Below, in pieces: positions 1-9,367 of a stretch of DNA of 64,000 nt. Each line of letters begins with the position of its first letter. Position 1 is the stretch's first letter. The notes under the pieces are model-generated. The model was not told the origin of the DNA, did not search any database, and saw only the letters and a program-made list of their open reading frames with translations. Source of the stretch: DASZIT01 sp036268775 (lineage in GTDB: Bacteria > Actinomycetota > Acidimicrobiia > Acidimicrobiales > RAAP-2). The stretch covers positions 360,637 to 424,636 of the forward strand of contig DATATM010000012.1 of the NCBI GenBank assembly GCA_036268775.1, given 5' to 3'. The translations under genes and the position numbers were made by a program.

Positions 1-2
1 CG

Positions 3-770
3 GCCGGGCCGGCGGGTGAAGTGGTGGAAGAGATCCGGGGCATGGGCGGCGAGGCCGTCGCCAACGGTGAGGACATCTCCGATCCGGAAGGGGCCAAGCG
101 GCTGGTGGATACGGCCATCGAGACGTTTGGTGGCCTGGATGTGCTGGTCAACAATGCCGGGATCCTGCGGGACCGGATGCTGGTGAACATGACCGTCGAG
201 GAGTGGGATGCGGTCATCCGGGTCCATCTCCGGGGCACCTTCGGACCCATGCGCTGGGCCGCTGGGTATTGGCGGGACCGGGCCAAGGCTGGCGAGACCA
301 ACGACGCCCGCATCATCAACACCACCTCGCCGTCGGGCATCTACGGGAACGTGGGCCAGACCAACTACGGGGCGGCCAAGGCCGGCATCGCTTCGATGAC
401 CGTCATTGCCGCCATGGAACTCGGGCGTTACGGGGTCACCGTGAACGCCATCGCCCCGGCCGCGCTCACCCGGATGACCGAGAACCTGAGCCTGGGCATG
501 ACCGCGGAGCGGAAGCCCGACGAGTTCGAGCCCAACGACCCCGACAACATCGCCCCGTTGGTGGTCTGGCTGGGCAGCCCGGAGTCCAAGGACATCACCG
601 GCCGGGTCTTCAACGTCTTCGGCGGCCACATCTCGGTGGCGGAGGGATGGGTAGCGGGTCCTGCCGCCGACAAGGGCGACCGCTGGGAAACCACCGAGCT
701 GGGTGGGGTGATCCCTGATCTGGTGGCCAAGGCCGCCCCCAACGCGGACATGTTCGGTCGCCGGGGGTGA
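3..770 (+). CDS. SDR family oxidoreductase (5' end cut by window)
   Basis: NAD(P)-dependent short-chain dehydrogenase/reductase missing its N-terminal cofactor-binding glycine motif because the window begins inside it. The open frame runs to the edge and reads GPAGEVVEEIRGMGGEAVAN upstream of the first GTG at 21, so that GTG is internal. Visible family motifs are DVLVNNAGIL, then INTTSPSGIYG followed by YGAAKAG (catalytic Tyr-x3-Lys), and VNAIAPAALTRM. The long C-terminal tail after the Rossmann core resembles the dehydrogenase part of MFE-2/HSD17B4-like 3-hydroxyacyl-CoA dehydrogenases, which is an inference. Its stop overlaps the next start by GTGA, indicating translational coupling into a lipid/CoA operon. 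Confidence 0.9.
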   Translation, partial: AGPAGEVVEEIRGMGGEAVANGEDISDPEGAKRLVDTAIETFGGLDVLVNNAGILRDRMLVNMTVEEWDAVIRVHLRGTFGPMRWAAGYWRDRAKAGETNDARIINTTSPSGIYGNVGQTNYGAAKAGIASMTVIAAMELGRYGVTVNAIAPAALTRMTENLSLGMTAERKPDEFEPNDPDNIAPLVVWLGSPESKDITGRVFNVFGGHISVAEGWVAGPAADKGDRWETTELGGVIPDLVAKAAPNADMFGRRG

Positions 771-1984
771 AAGTCGACCCGGCGTCGGCCGGAATGGACG
801 AGGATCGCCTGGAGCGGATCACCGAACATTTCAGCGAGCGCTACGTGTCCACCGGCAAACTCCCCGGGTGCCAGGTCACGGTGGCCCGGGGTCAGACGGT
901 CGGGTACTTCCGGTCCTTCGGCACCATGGACCGCGAGCGGAAGAAGCCGGTCGAAGAGGACACCATCTGGCGCATCTACTCGATGACCAAACCGATCACC
1001 TCGATTGCCCTCATGCAGCTCTATGAGCGGGGGGCGTTCCAGCTCAGTGACCCGGTCCATCGTTTCATCCCGCAATGGCGGGACCTGTCGGTCCAAGAAG
1101 TCGCCGAGGATGGGTCGATGCGGATGGTCCCCACCAGCCGACCGATGTCGATGCGCGATGCGCTCATGCACATGACCGGCCTCCCGGGGGCGGTGGTCTC
1201 CGACCATCCGGTGGACGACCGGTTCGCCGCCGCCCTCCAGGATGCCCGCTCGGGAATGACCCTGGAGGGGGTGTGCACCCTCCTGGCCGACTTCCCCCTC
1301 AAATTCCACCCGGGCACCCACTGGAACTACGGACTGTCCACTGACGTCTGCGGTCGGCTGGTCGAAGTGATCTCCGGGCAGCGGTTCGACGAATACCTCC
1401 GCGACGAGATCTTCGAGCCCCTGGGCATGGTCGACACCGGGTTCTCGGTGCCGGACCGGTCGGCGGGCCGCTTCTGCGCCTCCTATTTCTACCAGTCGGG
1501 GGGGGAGCCCCGGCTGGTCGACGACCCCGAGACCAGCCCTTACCGGCGGCCCCGCTCCTACCTGTCGGGAGCCGGCGGCCTGGTGTCGACCTCGGGTGAC
1601 TACCTCCGGTTCTGCCAGATGCTGGTCGGCAACGGGGAGCTCGACGGGCAGCGGATCATCGGGCGCAAGACCCTGGAACTGATGACCGTCAACCATCTTC
1701 CGGGGGGAGCCGACCTCGAGCAGTTCGTGACCGGGGGATTCGGGGAGTCCGGGTTCGAGGGGGTCGGCTTCGGTCTCGGCTTCGCCATCGGCCTGGGGCC
1801 GGCCGCCACCGGCACCGCCGGCTCCTACGGGGAGTTCTACTGGGGTGGGGCCGCCTCCACCGCCTTCTGGGTGGATCCGGTCGAAGAGGTGACGGTGGTG
1901 TTCATGGCCCAGCTGCTGCCGTCGACCACCTATCCGTTCCGGGCCCAGCTTCGAGCGCTGGTCTACCAGGCGCTGTTGGACTGA
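767..1984 (+). CDS. Beta-lactamase-fold serine hydrolase/esterase
   Basis: A 405-residue class C beta-lactamase-related serine hydrolase. The SxxK nucleophile motif is SMTK (S72-K75) and a tyrosine motif lies in HWNYGLS, as in EstB-type esterases; a clear KTG box is not obvious. No signal peptide is visible, so it is probably cytosolic and acts on ester substrates rather than beta-lactams. The GTG start overlaps the preceding SDR stop by 4 bp. Within a CoA/lipid operon it likely hydrolyses an ester or lactone intermediate, but the substrate cannot be read from sequence. Confidence 0.88.
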   Translation: MKVDPASAGMDEDRLERITEHFSERYVSTGKLPGCQVTVARGQTVGYFRSFGTMDRERKKPVEEDTIWRIYSMTKPITSIALMQLYERGAFQLSDPVHRFIPQWRDLSVQEVAEDGSMRMVPTSRPMSMRDALMHMTGLPGAVVSDHPVDDRFAAALQDARSGMTLEGVCTLLADFPLKFHPGTHWNYGLSTDVCGRLVEVISGQRFDEYLRDEIFEPLGMVDTGFSVPDRSAGRFCASYFYQSGGEPRLVDDPETSPYRRPRSYLSGAGGLVSTSGDYLRFCQMLVGNGELDGQRIIGRKTLELMTVNHLPGGADLEQFVTGGFGESGFEGVGFGLGFAIGLGPAATGTAGSYGEFYWGGAASTAFWVDPVEEVTVVFMAQLLPSTTYPFRAQLRALVYQALLD

Positions 1985-2009
1985 TCTGTCGTCATCTCGA
2001 GGGGGGCAC

Positions 2010-3134
2010 ATGGACAGCGAGGGTATGCCGGGGGTGGCGGAGGCTGACGCCAGCATCAAGCTGATCAACGACAACGCCACCCGGATCTTCACCTGGGACT
2101 ACGAGCGGGATCGCAGCCAGCTGGTCACGCTGTACAACAAGGCGATGAGCTCCCAGTGGAACAGCGTCACCGACCTCGACTGGGCGACCGAGGTGGACCC
2201 GGAGCGCCTGGTCCAGGAAATGGGGGAGGACGCGGTGCCGCCCCTGTTCCGGGTGGCGGCCTCCCTGCCCGGCTCGCCCATCGCCGCCTGGAAAGAGCCG
2301 GAGTTCACCCGGCTCGGGGTGGAACTGATGAAGGCGAGGCTCAGCCAGTTCATGCACGGCGAGCAGGGCGCCATGATGGTGGCGGCCAAGATCGTCGAGA
2401 CGGTTCCCTGGATCGACGCCAAGTACTACGCCTCCACCCAGACCATGGACGAAGCCCGGCACACCGAGGTGTTCGCCAAGTACCTCGATACCAAGCTGGG
2501 TGGGGCCTACCCGATGAGCCCGTTCCTGGAGGAGCAGATCACCGTGCTCATCGAGGACAGCCGGTGGGATATCGCCTACCTCGGTATGCAGATCGTCATC
2601 GAAAGCCTGGCGCTGGCCGCTTTCGGCGAGCTCCACCGGACCACCACCGAGCCATTGCTGAAGAAGCTGCTGCGCTACGTCATGTCCGATGAGGCCCGCC
2701 ACGTCGCCTTCGGGGTGCTCACCCTCGGTGAGTTCTACCGCAGCCTGTCCTCGGCCGAACTGCGCGACCGGCAGGAGTTCCTGGTGGAGAACACCTTGCG
2801 CAACCGGGCCCGCTCCACCACCCCCGAGGTGTGGGAGCGGGTGGGGGTCTCGCTGAACGAGCTGATGCCGGTCCTCCACCAAGCCATCCAGATGACCGGG
2901 GGTGGCATCTTCGCCAACTTCCAGCGGGCCTTCTTCGCCAAACTGGTTCCGAACGTCCGAAAGCTGGGCCTGCTCGAAGCCAACGACGGCTGGCTGCGCC
3001 AGCAGTGGGGAGAAGCCGGGCTCCTGGAGTTCGAGTTCGCCGCCGATACCGGTTCCGACTACGAGTCGTACGACGCGGTGGCCGCCGACCGAGCGGCCCA
3101 GGCACCCACCATCGGCACCGGCGCCCGACCCTGA
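2010..3134 (+). CDS. Ferritin-like diiron protein
   Basis: A 374-residue soluble protein with a complete four-helix diiron ligand set: E118 (HGEQ), E148/H151 (first DEARH), E198 (VIES) and E228/H231 (second DEARH). This is the E, ExxH, E, ExxH pattern of ferritin-like oxygenases, R2-like oxidases and AurF-type N-oxygenases. ATG at 2010 follows a strong GAGGGGGG ribosome site. It lies between a hydrolase and an acyl-CoA synthetase in one operon, suggesting O2-dependent oxidation of a lipid or CoA-linked substrate. The exact reaction is unknown. Confidence 0.85.
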   Translation: MDSEGMPGVAEADASIKLINDNATRIFTWDYERDRSQLVTLYNKAMSSQWNSVTDLDWATEVDPERLVQEMGEDAVPPLFRVAASLPGSPIAAWKEPEFTRLGVELMKARLSQFMHGEQGAMMVAAKIVETVPWIDAKYYASTQTMDEARHTEVFAKYLDTKLGGAYPMSPFLEEQITVLIEDSRWDIAYLGMQIVIESLALAAFGELHRTTTEPLLKKLLRYVMSDEARHVAFGVLTLGEFYRSLSSAELRDRQEFLVENTLRNRARSTTPEVWERVGVSLNELMPVLHQAIQMTGGGIFANFQRAFFAKLVPNVRKLGLLEANDGWLRQQWGEAGLLEFEFAADTGSDYESYDAVAADRAAQAPTIGTGARP

Positions 3135-3159
3135 TGGCGGGATTGGGGGGGCGGGGTCT

Positions 3160-4746
3160 ATGACCACCACACCGATCGAGGCCCAACGTCGCCAGGAGCT
3201 GGCGAACCAGGGAATGATCGTGGCGTATTGGGCCGACCGCCATGGGGATCGGGAGGCGATCATCTCGCCGGCCGGCAACCGGACCTTCACCGAGCTGAAC
3301 CAGAACGCCAACCGGTTGGCCCGGGCCCTCCGGGACCGCGGCCTGGAGGCCGGGGATGCGGTGGCGCTGTTGTGCGACAACCGCCCCGAGTTCGCCGAAT
3401 TGGTGTGCGCCTGCCAGCGGGCCGGGCTCCGCCTCACCACCGTCAACTGGCACCTCACCGTGAGCGAGGTGGCCTACATCGTCAAGGACTGTGAGGCCAA
3501 GGTCCTGTTTGCTGACGCCGTCCGCGGGGCGGTGGCGTCAGGGGCGGCGGCCCAATCCGACGCCGGTGTCAAGGTGGTGGCCATCGGCGGATCTTTTGCC
3601 GGGGCCGAGGGCTATGACGACCTGTTGGCGGGCGAGGACGGCACCAACCTCGAGGACCCGGTGCTCGGCACCAGCATGCTCTACACCTCGGGCACCACCG
3701 GTCGGCCCAAGGGGGTGGCCCGCCCGCCGACGCCGTCCTCGACCTTGGACGCCAATATCTACGGCTACCGGGAGGACGGGGTCGACCGGCATCTGTGCAC
3801 CGGTCCGCTCTATCACGCCGCCCCATTGGCGTTTTCGCTGGCGGTGCCGCTGCACTTCGGGGTGGGCATCGTCCTGATGGAGCGATGGGACGCCGAGGAC
3901 GCCCTCCATCTCATCGAGGACTTCAGCATCACCCACAGCCACATGGTCCCGACCATGTTCCATCGGCTGCTCTCCATCCCGGAGGAGAACCGGCAGCGCT
4001 ACGACGTGTCCTCGCTGCGCTACATCCTCCACGGGGCCGCCCCCTGCCCGGTGGTCACCAAGCAGCGGTTGATCGCCTGGCTCGGGCCCATCGTCTCCGA
4101 GTACTACGCCGCCACGGAGGGCCTCGGGACCTTCGTGGACTCGGGCACCTGGCTGGCCCATCCCGGTACTGTCGGCAAGCCGTTCGTCGAGGGCATGGTA
4201 ATGGTCGGCGACGAGCACGGCACCCCGCTGCCCACCGGCGAGACCGGGTTGGTGTTCCTGAAGGCGGTGGACGGTACCGCTTTTCAGTACTTCAACGACC
4301 CGAAAAAGACGGCGGACACCTACGTCGGCGACTACTTCACCTTGGGCGACGTCGGCCACTTCGACGACGACGGCTATCTCTTCCTCACCGACCGCTCGGC
4401 CAACCTGATCATCTCCGGAGGGGTGAACATCTACCCGGCCGAAGTGGACGCCGTCCTGTTGGAGCACCCGGCGGTCGGCGATGTCGGCACTATCGGCGTC
4501 CCCGACCGGGAATGGGGCGAGGCGGTCAAAACGGTGGTGGAGCTCCAGCCGGGACTGGAGCCGAGCCCGGAGCTGGCCGCGGAGTTGATGGCCTTCTGCC
4601 GGGAGCGACTGGCCCACTTCAAGTGCCCCCGCACGGTCGAGTTCATCGACGAGCTCCCCCGGCAGGACAACGGCAAGCTGTACCGGGGGATCCTGCGGGA
4701 CCGCTACGCCGGTGGCGCCGAGGTCACCGACCCGGCTTCCCGGTAG
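3160..4746 (+). CDS. Acyl-CoA synthetase (AMP-forming)
   Basis: A 528-residue ANL-superfamily ligase activating a carboxylic acid to acyl-AMP and then acyl-CoA. Motifs: P-loop YTSGTTGRPKGV (175-186), YYAATEG core, the hinge region LTDRSANLIISGGVNIYPAE, and the C-terminal PRQDNGKLYRG with the catalytic lysine. The frame is open upstream to 2902, but ATG 3160 is chosen because it follows a purine-rich site just after the diiron gene ends and gives the family's normal N-terminus. Last gene of the rightward operon; it probably supplies CoA thioesters to the SDR. Chain length is not determinable. Confidence 0.93.
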   Translation: MTTTPIEAQRRQELANQGMIVAYWADRHGDREAIISPAGNRTFTELNQNANRLARALRDRGLEAGDAVALLCDNRPEFAELVCACQRAGLRLTTVNWHLTVSEVAYIVKDCEAKVLFADAVRGAVASGAAAQSDAGVKVVAIGGSFAGAEGYDDLLAGEDGTNLEDPVLGTSMLYTSGTTGRPKGVARPPTPSSTLDANIYGYREDGVDRHLCTGPLYHAAPLAFSLAVPLHFGVGIVLMERWDAEDALHLIEDFSITHSHMVPTMFHRLLSIPEENRQRYDVSSLRYILHGAAPCPVVTKQRLIAWLGPIVSEYYAATEGLGTFVDSGTWLAHPGTVGKPFVEGMVMVGDEHGTPLPTGETGLVFLKAVDGTAFQYFNDPKKTADTYVGDYFTLGDVGHFDDDGYLFLTDRSANLIISGGVNIYPAEVDAVLLEHPAVGDVGTIGVPDREWGEAVKTVVELQPGLEPSPELAAELMAFCRERLAHFKCPRTVEFIDELPRQDNGKLYRGILRDRYAGGAEVTDPASR

Positions 4747-4761
4747 CCGCCGGGACCCTCA

Positions 4762-5166
4762 TCAACTGGTCAGCACCGCCTGGGTCTGGGTCACCCGGGC
4801 CAGCAGCCGGTCGTCGTCGTCCCGCACATCGGTCTCGACCACGATGGTGGTCCGGCCGACATGCAGGGGCCGGGCATGGGCGGTGGCCCGACCCTGGCGG
4901 AGGCCACGGGTGAACTGGGTCGCCGATGACACCGTGGTGGTGCCGGTCGACCCGTCGGGGAGGTTGACGAAGGCCACCAGCCCGCCGGCGGCGTCGGCCA
5001 GGCTCATGATCGCCCCGCCGTGGAGCATCCCTCCCGACGTGCACCGTTCCGGGGCCCAGTCCAGATGGGCGACCACCTGCTCGGGGGTGACCGAAGTGAC
5101 CTCGACCCCGATCAGATCGGCAAACGGCTGGGACCCGGCGAACTCATCGGCACGATCCTCGTTCAT
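4762..5166 (-). CDS. PaaI-type hotdog-fold thioesterase
   Basis: A 134-residue acyl-CoA thioesterase of the PaaI/YbgC-like hotdog family, with the typical GGMLHGGAIMSLADAAGG helix and a TTTVSS strand. ATG 5166 has an ideal AGGAGG site 8 bases upstream, so the longer open frame reaching 5856 is not the gene. It lies downstream of the SDR at 5220-5990 on the same strand and converges on the acyl-CoA synthetase with only 15 bp between stops. The likely role is CoA release from a hydroxy- or aryl-acyl-CoA; the substrate is inferred only from family. Confidence 0.9.
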   Translation of the reverse strand: MNEDRADEFAGSQPFADLIGVEVTSVTPEQVVAHLDWAPERCTSGGMLHGGAIMSLADAAGGLVAFVNLPDGSTGTTTVSSATQFTRGLRQGRATAHARPLHVGRTTIVVETDVRDDDDRLLARVTQTQAVLTS

Positions 5167-5219
5167 GGTGCAACCTCCTGCTCGGTCGGGCCGGGTCGCC
5201 GGCCCGCGGCCATGGTCAG

Positions 5220-5990
5220 TCAGCCGCCCACGGTGGCGATCCCGCCGTCGACCGGGATGATGGCCCCGGTGAGGTAGGAACCGGCCCTGGAGGCGAGGTA
5301 GATGGCGGTGCCGGCCATGTCGTCGGGCCTCCCGATCCGGCGGAGGGGGGCGGAGGCGGCGATCTGCTCGCCGAACGCCTCGAGGGTGGCGGCCATCATC
5401 TTCGACTCGAACGGCCCGGGGGCGATGGCATTGACGGTGATGGCGGGGGCCAGCCGCTTGGCCAGGTGGCGGGTGAGTTGGTGGACGGCCGCCTTCGACG
5501 CCGAGTACGAGTAGGTCTCCAGCACCGGGACATGGATGCCGTCGATCGACCCGATGTTGATCACCCGGGACGGGGCTTCGGGGGTGCCGGCCGCCTGGAG
5601 GAGGGGGAGCAGGAACTTGGTGGTGTGGAAGACCCCCTTGACGTTGAGAGCCAGCACCCGGTCCCAGGCGGCGTCGTCGAATGTCTCCATCGGGGCCCCC
5701 CAGGTGGCCCCGGCATTGTTGACCAGGATGTCGAGTCGGTCTTCCCGCTCGGCCAGCCGCTCGGCCAACCCCCGGCAGCCTTCCTCGGTGGACAGGTCGG
5801 CGGGTAGGGAGATGCACTCGCCCCGGGCGGACAGTTCGGCGGCCACCGCGTCGCACACTTCCGCTTTCCGGGACGAGATGTAGACCTTGGCCCCGGCGTC
5901 GACGTAGCCCGAGGCGATCATCAGGCCGATCCCCCGGGATCCCCCGGTGACCAGGGCCACCTTTCCGGCAATGGTGAACAGCTCGGTCAT
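5220..5990 (-). CDS. SDR family oxidoreductase (RhlG/FabG-like)
   Basis: A complete 256-residue classical SDR. Cofactor motif TGGSRGIG (15-22), NNAG (91-94), catalytic Ser in INIGSID, Y162-x3-K166 in YSYSASK, and NAIAPGPFES before the substrate loop. It resembles rhamnolipid-biosynthesis-type 3-oxoacyl reductases (RhlG) and FabG. First gene of a leftward pair with the PaaI thioesterase 53 bp downstream, so the pair probably reduces and then releases an acyl-CoA. Cytosolic. Confidence 0.92.
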   Translation of the reverse strand: MTELFTIAGKVALVTGGSRGIGLMIASGYVDAGAKVYISSRKAEVCDAVAAELSARGECISLPADLSTEEGCRGLAERLAEREDRLDILVNNAGATWGAPMETFDDAAWDRVLALNVKGVFHTTKFLLPLLQAAGTPEAPSRVINIGSIDGIHVPVLETYSYSASKAAVHQLTRHLAKRLAPAITVNAIAPGPFESKMMAATLEAFGEQIAASAPLRRIGRPDDMAGTAIYLASRAGSYLTGAIIPVDGGIATVGG

Positions 5991-6051
5991 CGGTCTCCCC
6001 TTGTTCTCATGGGCGTGGGTGCAGGTCGAGGGTCAGCGTAGGGGAGCGGGC

Positions 6052-7383
6052 TCAGCCCGAGCCCACCACCGACGTTTCCTTCAGTGGCGGCTGGCGGGTC
6101 CGGCCGTTCTCATCCAGGGGGTCGCTCACCGCCACGCCAGTGGTCACCGCCGGCCGTTTCCGGTGGCGGAGGGTGAGCATGACCGCGATACCGACCAGGA
6201 AGAGCAGGTTGGCGAAGAAGAAGGAGTTCCCGTAGAAGAGGTTGAGCCCGTGGAGGCTGAACTGGGTGCCGTTGTCCTGGGGAACCCACCAGATAGGGGC
6301 CTGCCAGAACAAAACGGCGGCGGCGATGGCCCAGAGCCGGCCGAACTTGGGGCGGTCGTGGCCGAGCCATAGCCAACCGATGACCGGCACCACCCAGACC
6401 ATGTGGTGGTCCCAGGAGATGGGCGACACCAGCAGGCCGGTGACCGCGCCGACCAGCACCGCCAGCAGTCGGGACGAGGCACGATGGGCCCAGGCGGCCA
6501 CCGCCACCCCGGAGACCCCGATCACCAGCACCACCACGTCCACCACCAACTTCGGCACCAGGGCATGGTTGATGCGCACCACCGCGGCCTGGACGTTCTG
6601 ATCGCTGATGTAATAGACGCCGACCCGGCTCGCCTTGAAGGCGTAGTGGGTCCAGAACGACCAGGACAGTCGGGGGACGATGGCGAACATCAGACCGGTG
6701 GCGACCACGAAGGTCACCACCACCGTCACTGCAGTGCGGGTGCGCCGGGCCAGCGCCAGGTAGGGGACGAAGATGAGCGGGGTGAGCTTGACCGCCGCCG
6801 ACAGTCCGAGCAGCACGCCTTCGGGGAGGGCGCGCTTCAGGAACTGGCGGGAGATGGCCAGGTCGCTCATGATCAGGAAGGCCAGCAGGATGTTGATCTG
6901 GCCGAAGTTCATGGTCTGGAAGATCGGGTCGAGGTGGTAGGCGGGCCAGGACAGGGCCAGGGACCACCACAACAGGCGGGACCAGGACATCGCCGGCCGG
7001 GCGGCACGGATCGAGACGCCGATCAGCCCCATCAGCAGGACGGAGTTGAAGACGGCCCACAGATAGACCGCCGTCTTCAGCTTGATCCAGGTGAGCGGGA
7101 GAAAGGCCAACCCGGCGATGGGCGGGTAGAGGAAGGGGAGCCCGAAGAGCGACGAGCGGTTGGTGTACATGGTGCCGTCGAAGAGGTGTTTGGCCCCAAC
7201 CAGGTAGACGTCCAGGTCGTTGTGGTTGTGGGTGGCCAGCTGCAACGCCTGGACCAGGAGATATGCCGCCGACGCCAGCGCCGGGAACCACAGCAGCCAA
7301 CGGAGACGCACGAGCGCAGAGGTTACTTGAGGCATCCAGGAGGGTTGGTCACGCCCCGGATCCGGTGCCGATGGCGCCCTCAT
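6052..7383 (-). CDS. GT87 polyprenol-phosphate mannosyltransferase-like membrane protein
   Basis: A 443-residue integral membrane protein with about ten hydrophobic segments, matching the DUF2029/GT87 alpha-mannosyltransferases (PimE-like). Diagnostic pieces are NDLDVYLVGAKHLFDG in the first external loop with acidic residues near a membrane edge, the YPPIAGLAFLPL helix, and NFGQINILL, which is highly characteristic. Known members transfer mannose from polyprenol-phosphate-mannose to glycolipids or lipoglycans on the outer face of the membrane. It stands alone between divergent functions, so the acceptor cannot be predicted. Confidence 0.88.
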   Translation of the reverse strand: MRAPSAPDPGRDQPSWMPQVTSALVRLRWLLWFPALASAAYLLVQALQLATHNHNDLDVYLVGAKHLFDGTMYTNRSSLFGLPFLYPPIAGLAFLPLTWIKLKTAVYLWAVFNSVLLMGLIGVSIRAARPAMSWSRLLWWSLALSWPAYHLDPIFQTMNFGQINILLAFLIMSDLAISRQFLKRALPEGVLLGLSAAVKLTPLIFVPYLALARRTRTAVTVVVTFVVATGLMFAIVPRLSWSFWTHYAFKASRVGVYYISDQNVQAAVVRINHALVPKLVVDVVVLVIGVSGVAVAAWAHRASSRLLAVLVGAVTGLLVSPISWDHHMVWVVPVIGWLWLGHDRPKFGRLWAIAAAVLFWQAPIWWVPQDNGTQFSLHGLNLFYGNSFFFANLLFLVGIAVMLTLRHRKRPAVTTGVAVSDPLDENGRTRQPPLKETSVVGSG

Positions 7384-7456
7384 CCCGGATTTGCTGGTGG
7401 CGAGGTCGGGCGCGACCCCTTGACCTGGAGGTTCTCTCTTGGCCAGGTCCGGCGGC

Positions 7457-8524
7457 TCAGCCCCGGTTCCGGTGGAGCCGGAGGGAGGCCCGGCCTGCCA
7501 CCAGTGGCAGGTCCAGGTAGCTGAGCAGGCCGGGAGGCGCGGCGCAGACGTAGGGGACGGCGTTGACGCAGTGGAGGGCGGTGGCCACGATTCCCGGGTT
7601 CCTCACCAACCCGGCCTCGACCGACTCGGGGTGCAGCTTCTTGAAGGTGGTCAAACAGCTGGGGTCCCCGGTGACTTCGACTTCGAAGCGCTCGCCCTCC
7701 GGACCGAAGGTCCAGGCCGGATCGAGGTCCACTTCCCCCATGAACCAGTTGACGGCCGCCGTCACCACCGGCTCACCATCGACGGTGGCCTCCCAGGTGA
7801 ACCGCTGGGCGGCCACCGTTCCCGGCTGGATGGGGCCGATCGGGGAGTCGATGGGGGCGGTGGCGACCGCCATCCGGTGGGTGGTGGAGAGCTCGGGGTC
7901 GAGATCGAAGCCCAGCTCGTCGGCCACCATGAAGAGAGACTGGCGGAATCCGGTGCCCAGCGCCTCGACCATGATGCTGGCCCGGGCTTCCTCCGGCGTC
8001 TTCCCGAACAGCATCCAGTCACGCACCACATCGGCGGCGCCGTAGGTGCGGATGTCGGAGAACTCCTCGGCCCGGACGTGGGTGATCGACCCGGACAGCG
8101 CCGAGATCATCAGCGGGAACCGCTCGGTGATGCCTCCCGGGTGGATACCGGTGCCGTGGAGGGTGACCCCGGCGTCGGTGGCGATCGCATCGAAGCGCTG
8201 GCGCTCCTCCGGCGGCGGGTAGAACCACCCGAGTGGGGTGACCAGGTTCTTGCCCGACTGGAGGATGGCGGTCACCACGTTGGGGTCGGCCATGAACGGG
8301 CTGTAGACAACGCAGTCGGCATCGGTGGCCAACAGCGATTCCACATCGTGGGTGGCCGTCACCCCGATGGGTGGGCGACCCACCAGGATGCCGAGATCGA
8401 CCCCCTCTTTTTCGGGGCTGTGGACCCAGGCTCCCGCCAGCTCCAGATCGGGATGGTCGATCACGCCTTCGATGGCGGCGCGTCCGACGCCTCCGGTGGC
8501 CCACTGGATCACTCGGTAACTCAT
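7457..8524 (-). CDS. Dihydrodipicolinate reductase-like NAD(P)-dependent protein
   Basis: A 355-residue oxidoreductase with an N-terminal Rossmann motif (IQWATGGVGRAAIEG) and the arrangement of dihydrodipicolinate reductase-related and 2,4-diaminopentanoate dehydrogenase-like proteins common in actinobacterial lipid and steroid regions. MSYRVIQ at 8524 is chosen although the frame stays open to 8653, because the glycine-rich motif then sits immediately after the start as expected. Upstream on the same strand is a SCO6745-like gene, with a 79-bp gap. Substrate unknown. Confidence 0.82.
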   Translation of the reverse strand: MSYRVIQWATGGVGRAAIEGVIDHPDLELAGAWVHSPEKEGVDLGILVGRPPIGVTATHDVESLLATDADCVVYSPFMADPNVVTAILQSGKNLVTPLGWFYPPPEERQRFDAIATDAGVTLHGTGIHPGGITERFPLMISALSGSITHVRAEEFSDIRTYGAADVVRDWMLFGKTPEEARASIMVEALGTGFRQSLFMVADELGFDLDPELSTTHRMAVATAPIDSPIGPIQPGTVAAQRFTWEATVDGEPVVTAAVNWFMGEVDLDPAWTFGPEGERFEVEVTGDPSCLTTFKKLHPESVEAGLVRNPGIVATALHCVNAVPYVCAAPPGLLSYLDLPLVAGRASLRLHRNRG

Positions 8525-8603
8525 GGAGGCCGTCCTTCGCTGGCAGGGACTGGGGGATCGAGACGTCGACGGTCGGCCGCTGACGCCGGAGCTCGGCCGC
8601 AGG

Positions 8604-9356
8604 TCAGGGGAGCGTGGCGCGGATGGCGGCAACCCCGGATTCGAAGGTGCCATACTGCTCGGGATCGAGGGCCACGGCCAGGCAGTCGGCGCAGAGCCGA
8701 TCGGTCATCTCCTCCGCCTCTTGGTGCTTGGGCCGATTGCCCTCATAGTCCGGGAACGGCTCGGACCAGCCGAAGAACTTGGCCTGCCCCTCACCCTCGT
8801 TGGTGAGAATCGCTTGCAGCGGCGACAGACCGACGGCGGTGGTGGCGACCAGGTGAAGGCCGCCGCGCCACTCCCTCAGGATCTGCATCAACTGGGCCGC
8901 CCGCCCGGCCGGGTCGTCGGCTCTGGGGGCGGCGCGCCAGCCGGCGAAGAGGGGAATGGCGGACTCTTCGAGCCCGTCGACGAGCGTCTCGGTGACCGTG
9001 ACGATGTCATCCAGCCCCTTGATATCGGCCAGATTCTTCTGTCCCCAGAGGTCGTGGGCCTCGGACATGCGCTGAGCAGCGGCGGAGGAGCCGGCGACGG
9101 CCACCCCCTCCTCGTAGAACATCTTGACGGCCCCGGGGTTGAACCAGCCCATGGCCGAACACACCACATCGGACCCCACCTCGCCGAGCATGGCCCCTCG
9201 TCCGGCAAAGTAGAACGCGAACGGGTTGGCCCAACCCCATTCGCCCGCCCATCCGAACACATCGGGACTCAAATAGATCGAGGTGCCGATGTCATGGATC
9301 GGCTCCGAGGTGGCTTTCACCACTGCCAATGCGGCGTCACGGTCGGTGGTGCTCAT
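8604..9356 (-). CDS. SCO6745-family protein
   Basis: A 250-residue cytosolic protein resembling the actinobacterial SCO6745 family: YFAGRGAMLGEVGSDVVCSAMGWFNPG near residues 50-75, an alternating helical middle, and a C-terminal GGLHLVATTAVGLSPLQAI segment. The biochemical function of the family is not established; some members are annotated as helix-turn-helix-like, which I cannot confirm here. It is followed on the same strand by the reductase-like gene and preceded by a small helical protein gene only 11 bp away, so these probably share a transcript. Confidence 0.7.
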   Translation of the reverse strand: MSTTDRDAALAVVKATSEPIHDIGTSIYLSPDVFGWAGEWGWANPFAFYFAGRGAMLGEVGSDVVCSAMGWFNPGAVKMFYEEGVAVAGSSAAAQRMSEAHDLWGQKNLADIKGLDDIVTVTETLVDGLEESAIPLFAGWRAAPRADDPAGRAAQLMQILREWRGGLHLVATTAVGLSPLQAILTNEGEGQAKFFGWSEPFPDYEGNRPKHQEAEEMTDRLCADCLAVALDPEQYGTFESGVAAIRATLP

Positions 9357-9367
9357 AGGGTGCCCCC

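Noticed and set aside
428..2092. 554-codon open frame on the minus strand
   Set aside because: Antisense to the SDR and serine-hydrolase genes, which have clear motifs; the minus-frame protein is Pro/Gly/Arg/His-rich with no family features, typical of high-GC shadow frames.
8524..8653. N-terminal extension of the reductase-like gene
   Set aside because: It would overlap the end of the upstream SCO6745-like gene and places the Rossmann motif 45 residues in; MSYRVIQ fits the family.
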